A stretch of DNA of 64,000 bases from Panopea generosa (lineage: Eukaryota > Mollusca > Bivalvia > Adapedonta > Hiatellidae). Within the stretch, counting starts at the first letter, position 1. The number at the start of each line of letters is the position of its first letter. The notes below the pieces were generated by a model. That model made no database searches, had not been told where the DNA came from, and was given only the letters and a program-made list of their open reading frames with translations. Below, piece by piece: positions 10,883 to 21,077 of this stretch. The stretch spans positions 15,636,086 to 15,700,085 of the forward strand of contig CM055902.1 of NCBI GenBank assembly GCA_029582155.1. Reading direction: 5' to 3'. The translations under genes were made by a program, and so were the position numbers.

Positions 10883-12417
10883 TGATGCATTTAATCGGGT
10901 GAACAACCATTTTAACTACATGGTTACTCTCCTTTTCAGTGACTGTAATTAAAAGTCCTACGTAATTTGATTTGAATATTTTTAAGAAAAAGAGAAAGAT
11001 TGTGGTTTCTTCTATTAGACGCAAAAAATGACCTATTTATGTGTCGACGTGCCGTAAAACACCATTCATTCATTCATTCATTCATTCATTCATTCATTCA
11101 TTTTATTAGACGTGTATGACAAAGGCTATGATAGAATATACTTTAATAAGACATCGCTGGTATAAAAATGACTTTAATTGTATTTTACATGATGAGTGTA
11201 TTTTACAACAGTTTACAATTGCTTTTTGTTGTTTATGATGAATGTATTTTACAACAGTTTACAATTGCTTTTTGTTGTTTTTTAACAAACCATAGGGGTA
11301 GCACTAGGATGTCTTTAAAATAGACTGATCAATATACAAGTTTATATAGTTTTTAAGAGAGGATTCATATTTCTATGTGGAATTTCTGTCTGTACTGTTG
11401 ACTAACTTCCCTTCCAAGGAGCAATACATCTACTGAATGGTAGTAGTGTTCTGTATTTGATAACTGGTAATACTGATATTTTAATTTGGAATTAGATAGG
11501 GATTTCTTAAATCCGAGGGTCACGGTCAGAATAATTGTAACTATGTTTTTAACTTTGTAGATGTATATTTAAATACTATGTTAAAATTTTCATTAAAGAC
11601 TAGTTGAACAAGTTCTTAAGATAATTATGACATTTTTTGCGTCAGATTTGTTTCCATCTTATTCTTAAACTTACCTCGTATCTCGATCTGTTCCGGATGT
11701 ACTTGGAGGTCCATTGTAAAGGTAGAAAAACATATCTTTTGTAAAGACTGTCCCGTCAAAACTTTCACTTATCAGCGGTGCAAGTGTTCCCATCATATCG
11801 GGAACTAACATGTCTTTCATTATAGCTATCTCCAATTCTTCATATGGCCTGGTATTGAAATCTATATCTCCCGGCGCCGTTATGTTAGCAACAGTCATGG
11901 TATCAGCATCAAGAGGACCTACTTTATATTCCATGATGTCTGGTGGCTTTGTACCACCTCGCTGTACCGTGACCTTAGCGTAGCGTCCCGGTTTTACACC
12001 ACCCAAGTCTAAATAGTCAAGCGCTTCTTTTTTGTTTGGCGGATTGATATATTGATATAGAATAAAGTTTTCTGTAAGATTTACTGGTTCACTCAAAGTT
12101 GAAATGATCCCACGGTCAAGTAGAAATGCCGCTGCTTTGTTCATTTCTGGTACGGTAAGTGGAGCAAATATTGAGTTTTCGTAGTTGGTGTCTTTGATTG
12201 GATTCTCATTGGGACATGTTTGTACGTTATCGCCGTTATGGCTGTTATCGCCGTTGTGGTTGTTTCCATCCTTTTTACCTTCGCCTCCGTGGTACACATA
12301 AATGCCTATTAAGATGCCCGCAGTGATACCGAGAGCAAACGCTACGATACTAATTAACTGATGGCAGCAGGTTTGTCTGTTTGGTTTACAGCATTGTTCC
12401 TCATCTTGGTAAGCCAT
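7519..12417 (-). CDS. AOC-like: AOC-A: membrane primary amine oxidase (copper/TPQ), 3 coding exons
   Basis: Predicted join of 12417-11675, 10434-9200 and 7937-7519 (2397 nt, 798 aa, stop TAA). The family oxidises primary amines to aldehydes with release of NH3 and H2O2, using Cu(II) and a topaquinone made from a tyrosine. Seen here: a cytoplasmic tail (1-20) with Cys 9, 10, 17 and 18; a membrane anchor (about 21-42); a hydrophilic stalk (about 43-75); the N2/N3 domains; then the catalytic domain. Catalytic Asp423 lies in IIYADATY, the TPQ-precursor Tyr504 in GNYDYTF, and the copper ligands are His561 and His563 (IHDHMF) and His732 (GFLHIP). The Asp-Met-Asp at 570-572 matches the peripheral calcium site. 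The length suits vertebrate AOC3-type ectoenzymes (about 760 aa). Splice sites are consensus and phases agree throughout, so the gene looks functional. Substrate and vertebrate orthologue cannot be assigned. Confidence 0.93.
7938..9199 (-). other. AOC-A coding intron 2
   Basis: 1262-bp phase-1 intron. Large parts align by eye with the 1093-bp intron of AOC-B (for example the stretch near 8040-8300 with 28930-29260). No gene inside. A 23-24 bp direct duplication near 8926-8972 is specific to this copy. Confidence 0.8.
8926..8972. repeat. Two-copy direct repeat in AOC-A intron 2
   Basis: GCAGCTGCACGAGTTTGATT occurs twice in immediate succession. The corresponding place in AOC-B has a single diverged version ('gcagcagcacgata'). 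Confidence 0.7.
9200..10434 (-). CDS. AOC-like: AOC-A coding exon 2 (catalytic domain)
   Basis: Codes residues 248-660 and begins by completing an Arg codon (donor AG + A). It carries Asp423, Tyr504, His561, His563 and the calcium-site DMD. The acceptor is 'aatgtttcag' and the donor is 'gcaacag|gtatgc' at 9200. A second donor-like copy, 'agcaacag|gtaaac', sits 32 bp downstream (exon end 9168); its use would shift the frame into exon 3. Confidence 0.93.
10844..10880. repeat. (AC)n microsatellite
   Basis: About 18 uninterrupted CA dinucleotides. Confidence 0.9.
11063..11101. repeat. (ATTC)n microsatellite
   Basis: About nine CATT tetranucleotides in a row. Confidence 0.9.
11188..11284. repeat. 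Two-copy direct repeat of about 50 bp
   Basis: The unit containing GTATTTTACAACAGTTTACA followed by 'attgctttttgttgttt' occurs twice head-to-tail, almost identical, so it is recent. Confidence 0.8.
11675..12417 (-). CDS. AOC-like: AOC-A coding exon 1 (anchor, stalk, N2/N3 domains)
   Basis: Codes residues 1-247 and two bases of Arg248, ending at the consensus donor GAG|GTAAGT. The start at 12417 is chosen because it precedes a Cys-rich tail and a single hydrophobic helix (ITAGILIGIYVY), matches the start of AOC-B, and follows a conserved acceptor 28 bases upstream. The stalk has an internal repeat (NHNGDNSHNGDN). Sequons are seen at Asn113 and Asn178. Confidence 0.92.
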
Positions 12418-12445
12418 TCTGTAATAGGACTGGTCGACTGTTTGA
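12418..12445 (-). other. AOC-A 5' UTR part of exon with acceptor at 12446
   Basis: The minus strand shows 'aattcatttcag' then about 28 bases before ATG. The same bases ('gtcgaccagtcctattaca' in A, 'gtagaccagctgtattaca' in B) precede the ATG of AOC-B after an equivalent acceptor, so a spliced 5' leader is predicted. Confidence 0.6.
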
Positions 12446-12984
12446 CTGAAATGAATTTCATTTGCTAGGAAAATACAATATTAGTCAATGACGTATGTAT
12501 ATAAAAAAAGGCCCAGGCTTTATTTTACACTTGTATTCCTATGACATCTCAACCCGACTATTCAACTCAAATTCTATTATTATTATTATTTCTGCATATG
12601 TTCAATAACCGCTTTTATGTTATGTTTATATGCAAAATTTCTCATGAAACTGTTTTAAATATCAGTTACAGTATATAGTTTTGATATTTTGTGAATACTG
12701 CTAAGACTCGTGATAAATCAGTTGAATTTTAATCAGTTATTGTTTTCTAGGGTACAGAAATAGTAAATATGAAGCATGGAACGTTACATCCTGTTTGTTC
12801 AATCCAGTCAAATTTTTGTTGTAAAACTGTTATTGAAGAATTTCCAAGTAAGACATGTTCATAAAATACTAGTCTAAAAAAATATTTTTTTGTTTCACTT
12901 TTCATATTTACTGTATACCTAAATATGTGGGTTTCGTGCTTTTAGTATGCAATATGTGAGAGTTTAAAATCAGGAAATGACTAT

Positions 12985-14015
12985 TTGGTCTGAAGGTCTC
13001 TGAAATAATCAGAATATAGTAAAATATCACCAAAAGAACATTTGGTCTGAAATAATGGGAATATAGTTAAAAATCAATATATGAATATTTGTTCTGAAAT
13101 AATGGTAATATAGTTAAAATCATCAAATGAATATTTGCTCTGAAATAATGGGAATATAGGTAAAATCAACAAATGAATATTTGGTCTGAAATAATGAGAA
13201 TATAGTAAAAAAATATCAAATGAATATTTGGCCCGAAATAATCGGAATAAAGTAAAAATCAACAAATAAATATTTGGCCTGAAATAATGAGAATATAGCA
13301 AAAATTAACAAATAAATATTTGTTCTGAAATAATGGAAATATAGTAAAATCATCAAATGAATATTTGGTCTGAAATAATGGGAATAAAGGTAAAATCAAC
13401 AAATAAATATTTGTTCTGAAATAATCGGATTATAGCAAAAATCATCAAATTAATATTTAGTCTAAATTAATGGGAATATAGGTAAAAATCTACAAATAAA
13501 TATTTGGTATAAAATAATGGGAATATAGGGAAAATCAACAAATGAATATTTGGTTTGAAATAATGGGAATATAGTAAAAATCAACAAACGAATATTTTGT
13601 CTAAAATAATGGGAATGTAGTTAAAATCATAAAATGAATATTTGTTCTGAAATAATGGGAATATAGGTACAATTAACAAATGAATATTTGGTCAGAAAAA
13701 ATGGGAATAAAGCAAAGATCAACGAATGATAATTAGTCTGAAATAATGGCAATAATAGTAAAAAACAACAAATGTATATTTAGTCTGGGATAGTGGGAAT
13801 ATTAGAAAAAAAAGTAATATTTACTCGGAAATAATAGCAATAATAATAAAACATAACAAATGTATATTTGGTCTGAAATAATGGGAATATAGTAAAAATC
13901 ACCAAATGAGTATTTGGTCAGAAATAATGGGAATATAGTAAAAATCAACAAATGAGTATTTGGTCTGAAATACTGGGAATATAGCAAAACTCAACACATG
14001 ACAGTTTAATGGAGT
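12985..14015. repeat. 46-bp minisatellite, about 22 copies, in the AOC-A 5'-UTR intron
   Basis: Units of about 46 bp containing AATATTTGGTCTGAAATAAT followed by 'gggaatatagtaaaaatcaacaaatg'. Units differ by point changes and 1-3 bp indels. Open frames across the array are repeat artefacts. The matching intron of AOC-B has no such array. Confidence 0.9.
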
Positions 14016-14057
14016 GAAATAATGCTAATACTCATAAACACACAAAAATAAACGTAC

Positions 14058-14080
14058 CTTTCTTGTCAAGTTATTTCAAC
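14058..14080 (-). other. Predicted AOC-A 5'-UTR exon (donor at 14058)
   Basis: The minus strand reads 'gaaataacttgacaagaaag|gtacgt'. The equivalent site in front of AOC-B reads 'tctcgaaag|gtacgt' (36956), with conserved sequence on both sides. Splicing to the acceptor at 12446 would remove a 1.6-kb intron. The upstream edge is a guess from the TATA motif at 14107-14112. Confidence 0.5.
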
Positions 14081-14106
14081 TGAACGGCGGTGGCACCTTT
14101 CTACAA

Positions 14107-14112
14107 TTTATA
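14107..14112 (-). promoter_or_regulatory. TATAAA, proximal copy
   Basis: TATAAA on the minus strand about 50 bases upstream of the predicted 5'-UTR donor, the right distance for a short first exon. Confidence 0.4.
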
Positions 14113-14260
14113 AGCGACTGGTGACACAGCCGGTAGGAGCGTTATGTCGTGTTTCCGCAATTAGTAACTGGTGACACTGTTCTAAAGAGGAAAACATCCG
14201 CCATGAATCAAGCTGCGTAACTGCGTATTTCAATTGCGCGGCGATGGCGCCTCTCTACAA

Positions 14261-14266
14261 TTTATA
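14261..14266 (-). promoter_or_regulatory. TATAAA, distal copy in the duplicated promoter block
   Basis: The same motif and flanks as at 14107, 154 bp farther upstream. If active it would give a longer first exon. Confidence 0.35.
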
Positions 14267-14489
14267 AGTGACTGGTGACACAGCCGGTAGGAGCGTTATG
14301 TCGTGTTTCTGCAATTATTCAGTGGCGACATTGTAAGAAGACATCCGTCACAAATCAGGCTGCTTTACTGCGTTTTTCAACTTAACTTCTCTCAATTTAA
14401 TTGACTCAAATGATAACTTATAGGCGCCTAAAGTGTATTGCAAGTGGAAATTCACTCACATGACAAATTCATACTCGCATGTAAAAACT

Positions 14490-17400
14490 GTATATGTATA
14501 CGCTGCATACGTTAATTTGTATTTACTGCATTTGTCAATTTGTTTAAACTGTATCAGTCAATTTGTTTAAACTGTGTATGTCAATTCGTATAAACTAAAT
14601 ACATATGGCAATTTGTGAAAATTGCATCTGTCAATTTGCATAAACTGTATAAGTCAATTTGTATAAACTGAATATGTCAATTTGTATAAAATAACTGCAT
14701 ACGTCAATATGTATAAACTAACTGCACATGTCAATTTGTATTTACTGCACAATGTCAATTTGTATCAACTGTATATGTCAATTTGTATAAACTACCTGCA
14801 TATGTCAATTTGTATCAACTGCATATGTGAATTTGTATCAACTGAATATGTCAATTTGTATAAACAGACTGCATTTGTCTATTGTTTCAACGGTATATGT
14901 CAATTTGTATAAACGGTATATGTCAATTTGTATCAACTACCTGCATATGTCAATTTGTATCAACTGCATATGTCAATTTGTATCAACTGCGTATGTCAAT
15001 TTGTATAAACTACATATGTCAATTTGTATCAACTGTATATGTCAGTTGTATCAACTGTATATCTCAATTTGTATAAACTACCTTTATATGTCAATTTGTA
15101 TAAACAAACTGCATATGTCAATTGTATAAACTATATATGTCAATTTGTATCAACGGTATATGTCAATTTGTATCAACTGTATATGTCAATTTGTATAAAC
15201 TAACTGCATATGTCAATTTGTATAAACTATAAGGTCAATTTGTATCAACTGTATATGTCAGTTGTATCAACTGTATATCTCAATATGTATAAACTACCTT
15301 TATATGTCAATTGTATAAACTATATATGTCAATTTGTATAAACTGTATATGTCAATTTGTATAAACTAACTGAATATACCACTTTGTAAAAACTGCATAT
15401 GTCAATTTGTATAAACTATATATATATATATATATATATATATGTCAATTTGTATCAAATGCATATGTCAATTTGTATAAACTAATTGCATATGTAAATT
15501 TGTATCAGCTGCATACGTCAGTTGTATTAATTGTATATGTCAATTTGTATAAACTGATTGCATATGTCAATTTGTATATACTGCATGCGTTGATTTGTAT
15601 AAACTGCATATGTCAATTGATATCAACTGTATATGTCAATTCGTATAAACTACCTGCATATGTCAATTTGTATAAACTAACTGCATATATCAATTGTATA
15701 AACTGTTTATGTCAATTTGAATAAACTGTATATATCAATTTGTAACTACTGCATATGTCAATTTGTATCAACTGTATATGTCAGTTGTATCAACTGTATA
15801 TGTCAATTTGTATAAACTAACTGCATAATGTTAATTTGTATACACTGTATATGTCAATTTGAATAAACTGCATATGCCAATTGTTTAAACTGCAAATGTC
15901 AATTTTAATAAACTGTATATGTCAATTATATAGACTGTATATGTCAATTCGTATACACTGAATATGTCAGTTGTATAAACTGTATATGTCAGTTGTATAA
16001 ACTGTATATGTCATTTTGTATAAACTGTATATGTCAGTTGTATAAGCTGCACATGCCAATTTGTGTACATTGCATATGTAAATTTGTATAAACTGCATAT
16101 GACAGTTGTATAAACTGCATATGCCAATTTGTATACACTGCATATGTTAATTTGTATAAATTGCATATGTCATTTTGTAGAAACTGTATATGTCAGTTGT
16201 ATAAACTGTATATGTCAATTTGAATAAACTGTATATATCAGTTGTATAAACTGTGTTTGTTAATTTTATTAACTGTATATGCCAATTTGTATACACTGCA
16301 TATGTCAATTGTATAAACTGCATATGTCAATTTGAATGAACTGTATATGTCAGTTATATAAACTGTATGTGTCAATTTGAATAAACTGTATATGTCAGTT
16401 GTATAAACTGTATATGCCAATTTTTTTACACTGCATATGTCAAATCGTATCATCTGTATATGTCAATTTATATAAACTACCTGCATATGTCAATTTGTAT
16501 TAACTAACTGCATATGTCGGTTTGTATAAACTGCATATGTCAATTTGTATAAACTAACTGCATATATCAGTTTTATAAATTGTATATGCCAATTTGTATA
16601 TGCCAGTTCGATTAAACTGTATATGTCGATTGTTTACACTGCATATGTTAATTTGTATAAACTGTATATGTCAACTGTATTAACTGTATATGCCAATTTG
16701 TATACACTGCATATATCAATTGTATCAACTGCTTATGTCAATATGAATAGACTGTATAAGTCATTTTGTATAAACTGTATATGTCATTTTGTATAAACTG
16801 TATATGCCAATTTGTATACACTGCATGTGTCAATTGTATCAACTGCATATGTCAATATGAATAAACTGTATATGTCAGTTGTATTAACTGTATATGTCAG
16901 TTGTATAAACTGTATATATCATTTTGAATAAATTGTATATGTCAATTATATAAACTGTATATGTCAAATGTATAAACTGATTACTTCAGTTGTATAAACT
17001 GTATATGTCAATTTGTATAAACTGTATAAGTCAGTTGTATAAACTGCATATGTCAATTTGTGTACATTGGATATGTTAATTTGTATAATCTGCATATGTC
17101 AATTTGTATAAACTGTATAAATCAATTGTATAAACTGAAAACGTCTATTGTATAAACTGCATATGTCAATTGTACAAACTGCATATGTCAATTTGTATAA
17201 ACTGAATAAATCAATTGTATAAACTGTAAACTTCAGTTGTATCAACTGTCAGTTGTGTAAACTGCACATGTCAATTGTGTAAACTGCATATGTCAACTGT
17301 GTAATGTCAATTGTGTAAACTGCATATGTCAATTGTGTAAACTGCATATGTCAATTTATATAAACTGTATAAATCAATTGTATAAACTATAAACCTAAAT

Positions 17401-17775
17401 TGTATCAAATGCATATGTCAATTGTATAAACTGTATATGTCAATTGTATAAACTACATATGTCAATTGTATAAACTGCAAGTGTCAATTGTATTAACTGT
17501 AGATGTCAATTGTATAAACTGCATATGTCAGATGTATAAACTACATATGCCAATTGTATAAACTGTAGATGTCAGTTGTATTAACTGTAGATGTCAATTG
17601 TATAAACTGCATATGTCAGATGTATAAACTGCATATGTCAATTGTATAAACTGCATGTGTCAATTGTATAAACTGCATATGTCAATTGTATAAACTGCAT
17701 ATGTCAATTATGTCAATTGTATAAACTGCATATGTCAATTGTATAAACTGCATATGTCAATTGTATATATTGTAT
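14490..17775. repeat. Large 22-23 bp minisatellite, roughly 145 copies, upstream of AOC-A
   Basis: A continuous array of ATGTCAATTTGTATAAACTG plus 2-3 bases. Left of about 16000 the unit is mostly 23 bp, with 27-bp variants that add 'taac' or 'tacc'. To the right it is mostly 22 bp, with TTGTAT in place of TTTGTAT and a frequent CAGTTG variant. The last 300 bp are nearly uniform. An (AT)n run lies at 15418-15443. Open frames across it (YVNLYKL-like words) are repeat artefacts, since the unit is not a multiple of three. Trace copies occur upstream of AOC-B at 37205-37320. Confidence 0.95.
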
Positions 17776-17779
17776 ATAT

Positions 17780-20055
17780 TGTATAAATGCCAAATGCACG
17801 AGAATTGTAGTAGACTGTCTTCATTATTCATCTCGTTTTTGTGGTGTTGCTTGTGGAATACCATTCTACTATAAAGTCTTGTCACACAGATATATTTTAA
17901 CATTATTATTATTATTATCATTATAATTATCAAATATAGTTTTAGAATTAAATAGAATTAATATCTTAATCATATCTTAATATAAATCATTGTTCCACTG
18001 TATGTAGTATGATCGATTTGAGTAACGTCCATTATAATTTGACCATTATTTATATATGGCTCTGTAACACCTCGCTTAACGTCTCACTACGCAGTTACGC
18101 CAATTTCCCGCCATATTTAGGCTTTAAAATAAGTCTTTTATAATTTGGTTTGAAATATTTTCTAACTGGTTCATCGTGGATATGATTTCTTGCTGAAGAG
18201 AAGAGCAAAAGCTGGCATAGCATATATTGTAATAAGACAGTGTTAAAAAAGTGACTTTTATAGTATTTTAACAGATTTTAACATATGCATGTATTGATGA
18301 GCATTTGAGGACTTCCTTTTTTTTAAAAAATATTAGTGTGTCGCTGCACCCTCTTTAAAAAAACAAACTGGTCAACCTACCAGTTATTGTGCATTTTTAT
18401 GTGTGATACATTTCTGCTATAAAAAACAACACTTCTGTGGAATATTTTTTTTTACTGTGGAATCCTAGACCTTGTTTTATATAAAACAAAAAACAAAATT
18501 CGACTGTGTCGTGAGACCTTTAGCACAACGCCTATCTGTCCTTTTTGGTCACTGCACTTTAGCACAGTGTGACAAAGTGCAACAACATTTATATAAATGA
18601 TGAAAATCAACCGTTTAAAGTAACCATAAGAGAAAAAACTGTGCTAACGTTTTGCAATTAGAATTTAAATGGAGGATGTGTAACCGAATGCTTCTTTATA
18701 CTATTTTCGAGAAATGTTTGGACCAAAAATGTGATTTTAATGGAGCCAATGTTCGATTTCTATACCTGAGTATGTGTTAAAAACGAAACAATTGACAACA
18801 TGTGTGGCAACGGATTGTATATTTTTTATCATGAATTTCAAATGTCGTACAGTTAACAAAACACTTCTGAGTCCTAGCCTAGTCTTCTTGCTCGCTGTGA
18901 GATCAGCAAAGTTCGTAAAACCAAATTGTTTTATAATAACATAAGTGCTACTAGCTTAAAATTGAACCGGTGTAACTTCAAACTTTCTAATGACTGTTTC
19001 GGTTATCAGCGTATTACTTGAGTAATTTAAAAAAAAAGCTAAATAAAAGTTGATTTAAGTCTCTAGAAACAGCCACATAATTTTTCAACTGTTTTTCAAC
19101 CGTCCAAAAACTACTTACCCTAAACCCAATTCATTCGTGTGTGCGGACGGACGAACATGGACAACACATGCCACCATTCCATAGCAGGGATAAATACATT
19201 TCTAGTGGAACAAACATTGTTACCCTAAGTGAACACCATTCCTATATCACACGTGTTATCACCAATGAAACAACGTATCTATAGCATACGAGTGTAACAT
19301 TAAATTTTGACCCCGTTGAAAATTGACCCGGGTCAAATTTCAACATTAAATTCAGACCAAAACAGTTGTTGAAAACTGATCAGTGTTAAATTTTGATCAG
19401 ACAAGGGGTCCTTTTTAACGGTTTGTTAAATATTAGCAAAACATCACAGACTGATGTCGCATGTTGTAACAATTAAACATAAGCCATGATTAGCTTTTCA
19501 ATCGACATAAAATGCACAACATCCATTTATTACACACAAAAATGCCAGATACTGTTTTTATATCAATTAATAAAATTTCCTTTTAAAAGGAACGGCTTGC
19601 CTTTTTGAGTATCTAAGCTTAGTTATCAGTAGTTTCTAGGTAAACGATACTTTAATGGGTGTAAGCGCACTACAATTGTTCTTTATAACCTTAATTTTAA
19701 ATATAAGGTCAAATATCGAGGATCTGACTTTGTTGACTCCGTTTTCTTTGTTTGTAATAAACAAAAATGGGCCTTTGAATTAACAGAAAGGTATATGTAT
19801 ATATTAAACCAACTCTATCAACAACATGTATTTTATCAAATCTATGTTTTTCACCACAGAATTAGAAAAAAAAATACAAATCAGCGCAAACGAGTTCACC
19901 ATGACGAGACGAAAATGTGACGTTCGCAAGAAAGATAAAAAATATCAATAGGTCGAAGTTCAAGGTCACATTTACAAGTTTATTAAGTGAAATGGGTTTA
20001 ACGTCACTTCAACAGTTTTCAGTAATATAATGGCGGTCAGGTATCCTAACGGTTT
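17780..20055. other. Intergenic, no gene seen
   Basis: AT-rich. It contains a 28-bp palindrome centred on CCCGGG at 19316-19343. A stretch around 19140-19290 shares words with 21130-21190 ('cacacgtgttttcaccaat', 'tctatagcatac'), so it is an unnamed interspersed repeat. Confidence 0.4.
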
Positions 20056-20059
20056 TCCA

Positions 20060-20245
20060 GAAATTATGTACTAGTATTAATCGATCTTTGCAAGTAACTG
20101 ACAATTTTCCCAATTGAAATAGATGAGAGGACAATTTGTCACAAAGAACGTACCCGTTGGGAATCAAACCCGGTACCTCTGCGTTGATAATTATGTACGC
20201 TACCATTGCGCTTCCCGGGCGGGTTCACATTCGCCGTTAGAAGTA
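20060..20245 (-). mobile_element. tRNA-derived SINE, related to family 4
   Basis: On the minus strand, a tRNA-like head with box B-like 'gggtttgattccc' is followed by 'ctctcatctatttcaattgg' and 'gtcagttacttgcaaag', which matches the body of the SINE at 39130-39425. The head is from a different tRNA-like sequence. Confidence 0.5.
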
Positions 20246-20249
20246 CAAG

Positions 20250-21013
20250 TCGGAAATAGGTACAATGCTATTCCCGTATTCTTCCTCTCCGTAGCTCTTG
20301 GGAAGTCGCCTATAAATTAAAAAAAAAGGGCTCGCTCGTCCTGAGTTACTTTCTCCAAAAAAATCTAGATGGGAATCTAAACTTTTTGTTATATGGCATT
20401 GCATCTGTAGTGCCCCATGTAGATATTAAGGGTTAAATATATAGTTTTTGGTGATCTTGACTTTAAACAAGAGTGTCATGTTGATCAAATGTCGCTTAAT
20501 TGATGATAATAACAAAAAAACACAACACAATAATTCCTTTTCCAACTGACATTGACAAAATCCATGCGAGCCATAATCATATCATTATATAATGCAAAAC
20601 AACTCCCTTTAACAGCGATGTACAATCTGCATTCTCGTTTATTTTTATGCTGTTAAAGTATATTGACATATTACAAAAAAAAAAGTTAATGACTTGCATC
20701 GAAAATAGGAAGGTATAGCTAGAAAGCCAAGACATGTCCGTAAGACAGTTATTTAACGTTTTAAGTGAGGAAAGTAGTTTAACCAAGATCGCATATGAGG
20801 TTACTGAGATATGTCCATGATATATCAAGTTGCACGGAAAACTTTAATCAATCAAATAATGGCCATTATTTGCATTAAATTCAACCAAGAGTTAATTTCG
20901 TTGATTCTTTGATAACCCTGAAGACTCAAATCAATCAAATGGATGGTTAATGAGATATTTGCAAGATAGTAACTTGCATGCAAAAATTTAACCAAAAGTG
21001 TGACGCTGATGCC

Positions 21014-21077
<64 letters not shown>

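Larger units (their letters stand above)
10435..11674 (-). other. AOC-A coding intron 1
   Basis: 1240-bp phase-2 intron containing an (AC)n run (10844-10880), an (ATTC)n run (11063-11101) and a two-copy tandem repeat of about 50 bp (11188-11284). These are not seen in the 796-bp AOC-B counterpart. Confidence 0.8.
14074..14380 (-). promoter_or_regulatory. Duplicated AOC-A promoter region (154-bp period)
   Basis: A block beginning 'tttcaactgaacggcgg' at 14074 recurs at 14228 as 'tttcaattgcgcggcga', 154 bp away, and a third beginning appears at 14374. Each of the two full copies contains 'cttataaattgtag' on the minus strand, a TATA-like core. One diverged copy, without the TATA bases, precedes AOC-B. 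That it is the promoter is inferred from its position next to the predicted first exon. Confidence 0.5.

Noticed and set aside
13074-13987. Open frames on the minus strand over the 46-bp array
   Set aside because: Repeat artefact; periodic words match the unit.
14682-16796. Several open frames of 64-105 codons across the large minisatellite
   Set aside because: They arise from the repeat unit read in shifting frames and have no protein character beyond the repetition.
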